64,000 nucleotides of DNA, from contig OZ026570.1 in NCBI GenBank assembly GCA_964020155.1, forward strand, positions 3,305,779 to 3,369,778. The letters run 5' to 3'. The translations under genes were made by a program, and so were the position numbers. Source of the DNA: Chondrilla cf. caribensis (Eukaryota; Porifera; Demospongiae; Chondrillida; Chondrillidae). Numbering within the stretch: the stretch's first letter is position 1; every line of letters begins with the position of its first letter. Positions 61,542-64,000 of the stretch are shown here, piece by piece. The notes beneath the pieces are model-generated. The model was not told where the DNA came from, searched no databases, and was given only the letters and a program-made list of their open reading frames with translations.

Positions 61542-63017
61542 ATGGCGTTCTACAATCTGGCGACAGGTTTCTTGAGATTTGGCGAGTGTCAAATATTCAA
61601 AAGAAATGTAGTATTCAGTGTTCTGAGCTGGAATCCCCATGGTGAGTCGAGGAAAGGGTTGGCAAATATACGCAAGATGGCGTACAGAAATGAGCTAAAA
61701 GCCAGACCAGATCTAGTGTTTCTACAGGAAGTGCCAGTTCTGGAGAAGAATGCCAGAAAGTACCACATAGATAAGACTATTTACGGCACAAAATGGGGTT
61801 GTGTGAAGCCATACAACATAATTCTCTACAAAAAAGATAAATTCTTCTGTGTTTCGTCTGAAAATGTAAAAAAACAAGCCTTTACCAACATAGCGTCTAC
61901 TAGAAGATGTGCAGGCTACATCTCAATGGCAATGGAGGACAAGAAAATTGAAAAAAGTTCAGAGAAAAAAGTTGTATCTGAAAAAATAGCTACAATGCTT
62001 AAGGAAAGCGAACTGGAGCCATCGACCGACTTGAGAATAAAACTCGAGCAAACATGGGAAGACGATGATTTCAAGATCGATCGGAATAGGATAAAGTATT
62101 TAGCAAGATGTGTTGAGGGTGCAGACACAAGAGAAAATGGTCGAATAAAGACACTTTTGGATAAACATGCGACAATGACCCTGCTGCAAGTGAGGGGTTC
62201 GCCAGAAGAGAAGATACTAGCTGTTTGCTATCATGGACCTCGGCACAGCCCAGAGAATGAAAGAGCACTTCACTTACTGCTTCATTTGATAAAACAGGTA
62301 CGCAAACTTCTGGGCGGTTGCCCAGTATTGCTGGCCGGAGATTTCAATATGGAGCTCTGGGAGGTGGATAAACATGGCTGTACTTGGTTGAAAGACTACC
62401 TCCTTGCCAGTTACAATCCTTGCAAAGCTCAACACAGAGAAAAGGCGAAGAGCATCGACCATATTCTCCTCTGGGATGATGGTCGGAGAGACTATACCTG
62501 TTCACTGGAGGATGTCAGACCGAAGATGTTTCGAATAACTGATGGCATGAAGGAGGTTATTGAAGATGATGCCGATGATAGTGATGGTGATGGAAATGGT
62601 GACAGTGATGATGATGATGATGATGGTGACAGTGGCAGTGATAGTGATGGTGGTGATGATGAAAATGATGATGATTTTGATATCGATGATGATGGTGATG
62701 AAAACAGTGACAGCAACAAACATGCATACATTCAGAATAATGAGAGTAATGATGGTGATGGTAATGTTCACATAGACAATGGCAATGGTGACGACAGTAC
62801 TCCCATACCAGAAGATATTTACATAAAGTTCCCTGTAAAGTGTGTTGACGGGACAAGCGTTTGGAAAGACATCCCCAAGGAACAAATATCGGTCGAAATA
62901 GCAAGGCTACAAGAAGGCCTGGCCAAGGAAGTGAAGGATGAAAGATTGAGGAGGGAGATAACCCTTCACAACCCTCTAACAGCTGTGTTGAGGGTGGAGA
63001 AGAAACAGAAGCAATAG
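61542..63017 (+). CDS. EEP-superfamily protein with acidic insertion, EEP4
   Basis: An intronless gene of 491 aa from the ATG at 61542 (an in-frame GTG at 61524 is not used). Asn31 (SWNPHG), Glu63 (VFLQEVPV), His in AVCYHGPRH, Asp267/Asn269 (LLAGDFNMEL) and Asp306-His307 (SIDHILLWDDG) are present, as is the family block WEDDDFKIDRNRIKYLA. Two things are odd. First, the last motif reads LHNPLTAVL (His476-Asn477), where the paralogues have HDPL, so one acidic residue of the active-site pair is lost. Second, about 80 residues (roughly 345-425) of Asp/Gly/Ser/Asn repeats are inserted between the IDH and HNP motifs. The protein has a 20-residue N-terminal extension (AFYNLATGFLRFGECQIF). It may be catalytically weak or have taken a binding role. 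It is closest to EEP2. Confidence 0.88.
   Translation: MAFYNLATGFLRFGECQIFKRNVVFSVLSWNPHGESRKGLANIRKMAYRNELKARPDLVFLQEVPVLEKNARKYHIDKTIYGTKWGCVKPYNIILYKKDKFFCVSSENVKKQAFTNIASTRRCAGYISMAMEDKKIEKSSEKKVVSEKIATMLKESELEPSTDLRIKLEQTWEDDDFKIDRNRIKYLARCVEGADTRENGRIKTLLDKHATMTLLQVRGSPEEKILAVCYHGPRHSPENERALHLLLHLIKQVRKLLGGCPVLLAGDFNMELWEVDKHGCTWLKDYLLASYNPCKAQHREKAKSIDHILLWDDGRRDYTCSLEDVRPKMFRITDGMKEVIEDDADDSDGDGNGDSDDDDDDGDSGSDSDGGDDENDDDFDIDDDGDENSDSNKHAYIQNNESNDGDGNVHIDNGNGDDSTPIPEDIYIKFPVKCVDGTSVWKDIPKEQISVEIARLQEGLAKEVKDERLRREITLHNPLTAVLRVEKKQKQ
62560..62775 (+). repeat. (GATGATGGT)n coding repeat inside EEP4
   Basis: Imperfect GATGATGGTGATG repeat, in frame, encoding the acidic insertion. Confidence 0.88.
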
Positions 63018-63164
63018 AGAGCAATAATATATGCATGTAAACTTGTTATTAATAAATTTCATATTTATTGTACATACAGTGTGCACTGTATACATACATG
63101 CAGTAGTTTTAAAATTAATGCAGTGCACATAATTCATATAATATTGTATGTATGTAGTATCATT

Positions 63165-63325
63165 GTATACTACATAATTGTATTGTATACTACAGTATTG
63201 TATTGTATACTACAGCATTGTATTGTATACTACACCATTGTATTGTATTGTGTACTACAGCATTGTATTGTATTGTATACTACAGCATTGTATTGTATTG
63301 TATACTACAGCATTGCATTGTATGT
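63165..63325. repeat. 20-30-bp tandem repeat (CATTGTATTGTATACTACAG)
   Basis: About 6 units differing in the number of ATTGT steps; non-coding. Confidence 0.9.
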
Positions 63326-63365
63326 AGTATTCGGTACCATACTTTTGTTGAGGTAGAGATGAATG

Positions 63366-63730
63366 GAAGGTGGTATCACGAATATAGTTGAGGGGTAGAC
63401 GAATAGGCAACTTAGCCAACCAGAGTAGCAAGATGGTATCACGAATATCGTTGAAGGGAGACGAATAGGCAACTTAGCTGACCAGGGTAGCTAGGTTGGA
63501 TTACGAATATAGTTGAGAGGAGCCGACTAGGCAACTTAGCTGACCAGGGTAGCTAGGTTGGATCACGAATATCGTTGAGAGGAGACGAATAGATAAACTT
63601 AGTTGACCAGGGTAGCTAGGTTGGATCACGAATATCGTTGAGAGGAGACGAATAGATAAACTTAGTTGACCAGAGTAGCTAGGTTGGATCACGAATATAG
63701 TTGAGAGGAGACGAATAGATAAACTTGGGT
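63366..63730. repeat. 62-63-bp minisatellite, about 6 copies
   Basis: The unit contains GACCAGGGTAGCTAGGTTGG and ATCACGAATATCGTTGAGAG. Confidence 0.92.
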
Positions 63731-64000
63731 TACCACCACATCTACTAACAAAGACACAGTGATGTTACTGAGGTCATGAATATAGTTAATCAGTTCAACA
63801 GATGCATGTAACAGTAAACAATACTAGTTGGTTAAACAATACCATGGTTGGGTTGAAAACAATACAGTTGAGTTAAACAACACTGCAGATTAGATAAACA
63901 ACAACACGGATGAGTGAAACAACATGGCAGATGAGTTGGTTACTACACAGTTGAGTTGGAACATGTTCCAATTCAGTTTTAATCTCTACAGGAAGTGATT
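63731..64000. other. degenerate GTTGAGTTAAACAACA repeats
   Basis: Loosely repeated motifs of about 25 bp (AGTTGGTTAAACAATAC, GATGAGTGAAACAACA). No gene is seen to the right edge. Confidence 0.5.

Overview
This window is eukaryotic and almost certainly from an invertebrate animal. It holds an intron-rich importin beta-1 gene, a metazoan-type selenoprotein with a 3'UTR SECIS element, ankyrin genes resembling animal ANKIB1, pogo-like MITEs, tRNA-derived SINEs, and very many (CA)n microsatellites and minisatellites. A marine animal, perhaps a sponge, is my best guess, but nothing here fixes the phylum.

Layout. 1-7000: micro- and minisatellites and MITEs, with no convincing gene apart from a possible 22-codon gene end at the left edge. 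7014-8136 (+): a single-exon selenoprotein L (SelL) gene. Two in-frame TGA codons form a Sec-x-x-Sec motif, and a SECIS-like hairpin lies about 80 bases past the stop. 9030-19735: a satellite array of about 52 monomers of 206 bp, each with a 35-base near-perfect palindrome, ending in a fold-back element that contains the monomer in reverse. 21094-36943 (-): a complete importin beta-1 (KPNB1) gene whose 25 exons I reconstructed; the phases add up to 884 aa. Several of its introns are swollen by tandem repeats that begin at, or contain copies of, the 5' splice site. 39560-63017 (+): a dispersed cluster of intronless endonuclease/exonuclease/phosphatase (EEP, DNase I-fold) genes. Four are intact, one is a pseudogene, and one older copy has been split in two by the insertion of a younger one. 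43903-54310 (-): nested among these, a tandemly duplicated and decaying ankyrin-repeat gene. Its N-terminus resembles ANKIB1 and its C-terminus is an NBR1-like UBA domain, with no RING-IBR-RING in between.

How the parts relate. KPNB1 (nuclear import) and SelL (thiol/selenol redox) look like single-copy housekeeping genes. The right third is a duplication hot spot in which two unrelated families, the EEP nucleases and the ankyrin/UBA genes, have multiplied, been truncated and been interrupted, often at microsatellites. The observations most worth following are the UxxU selenoprotein, the EEP cluster, and the splice-junction-seeded minisatellites.
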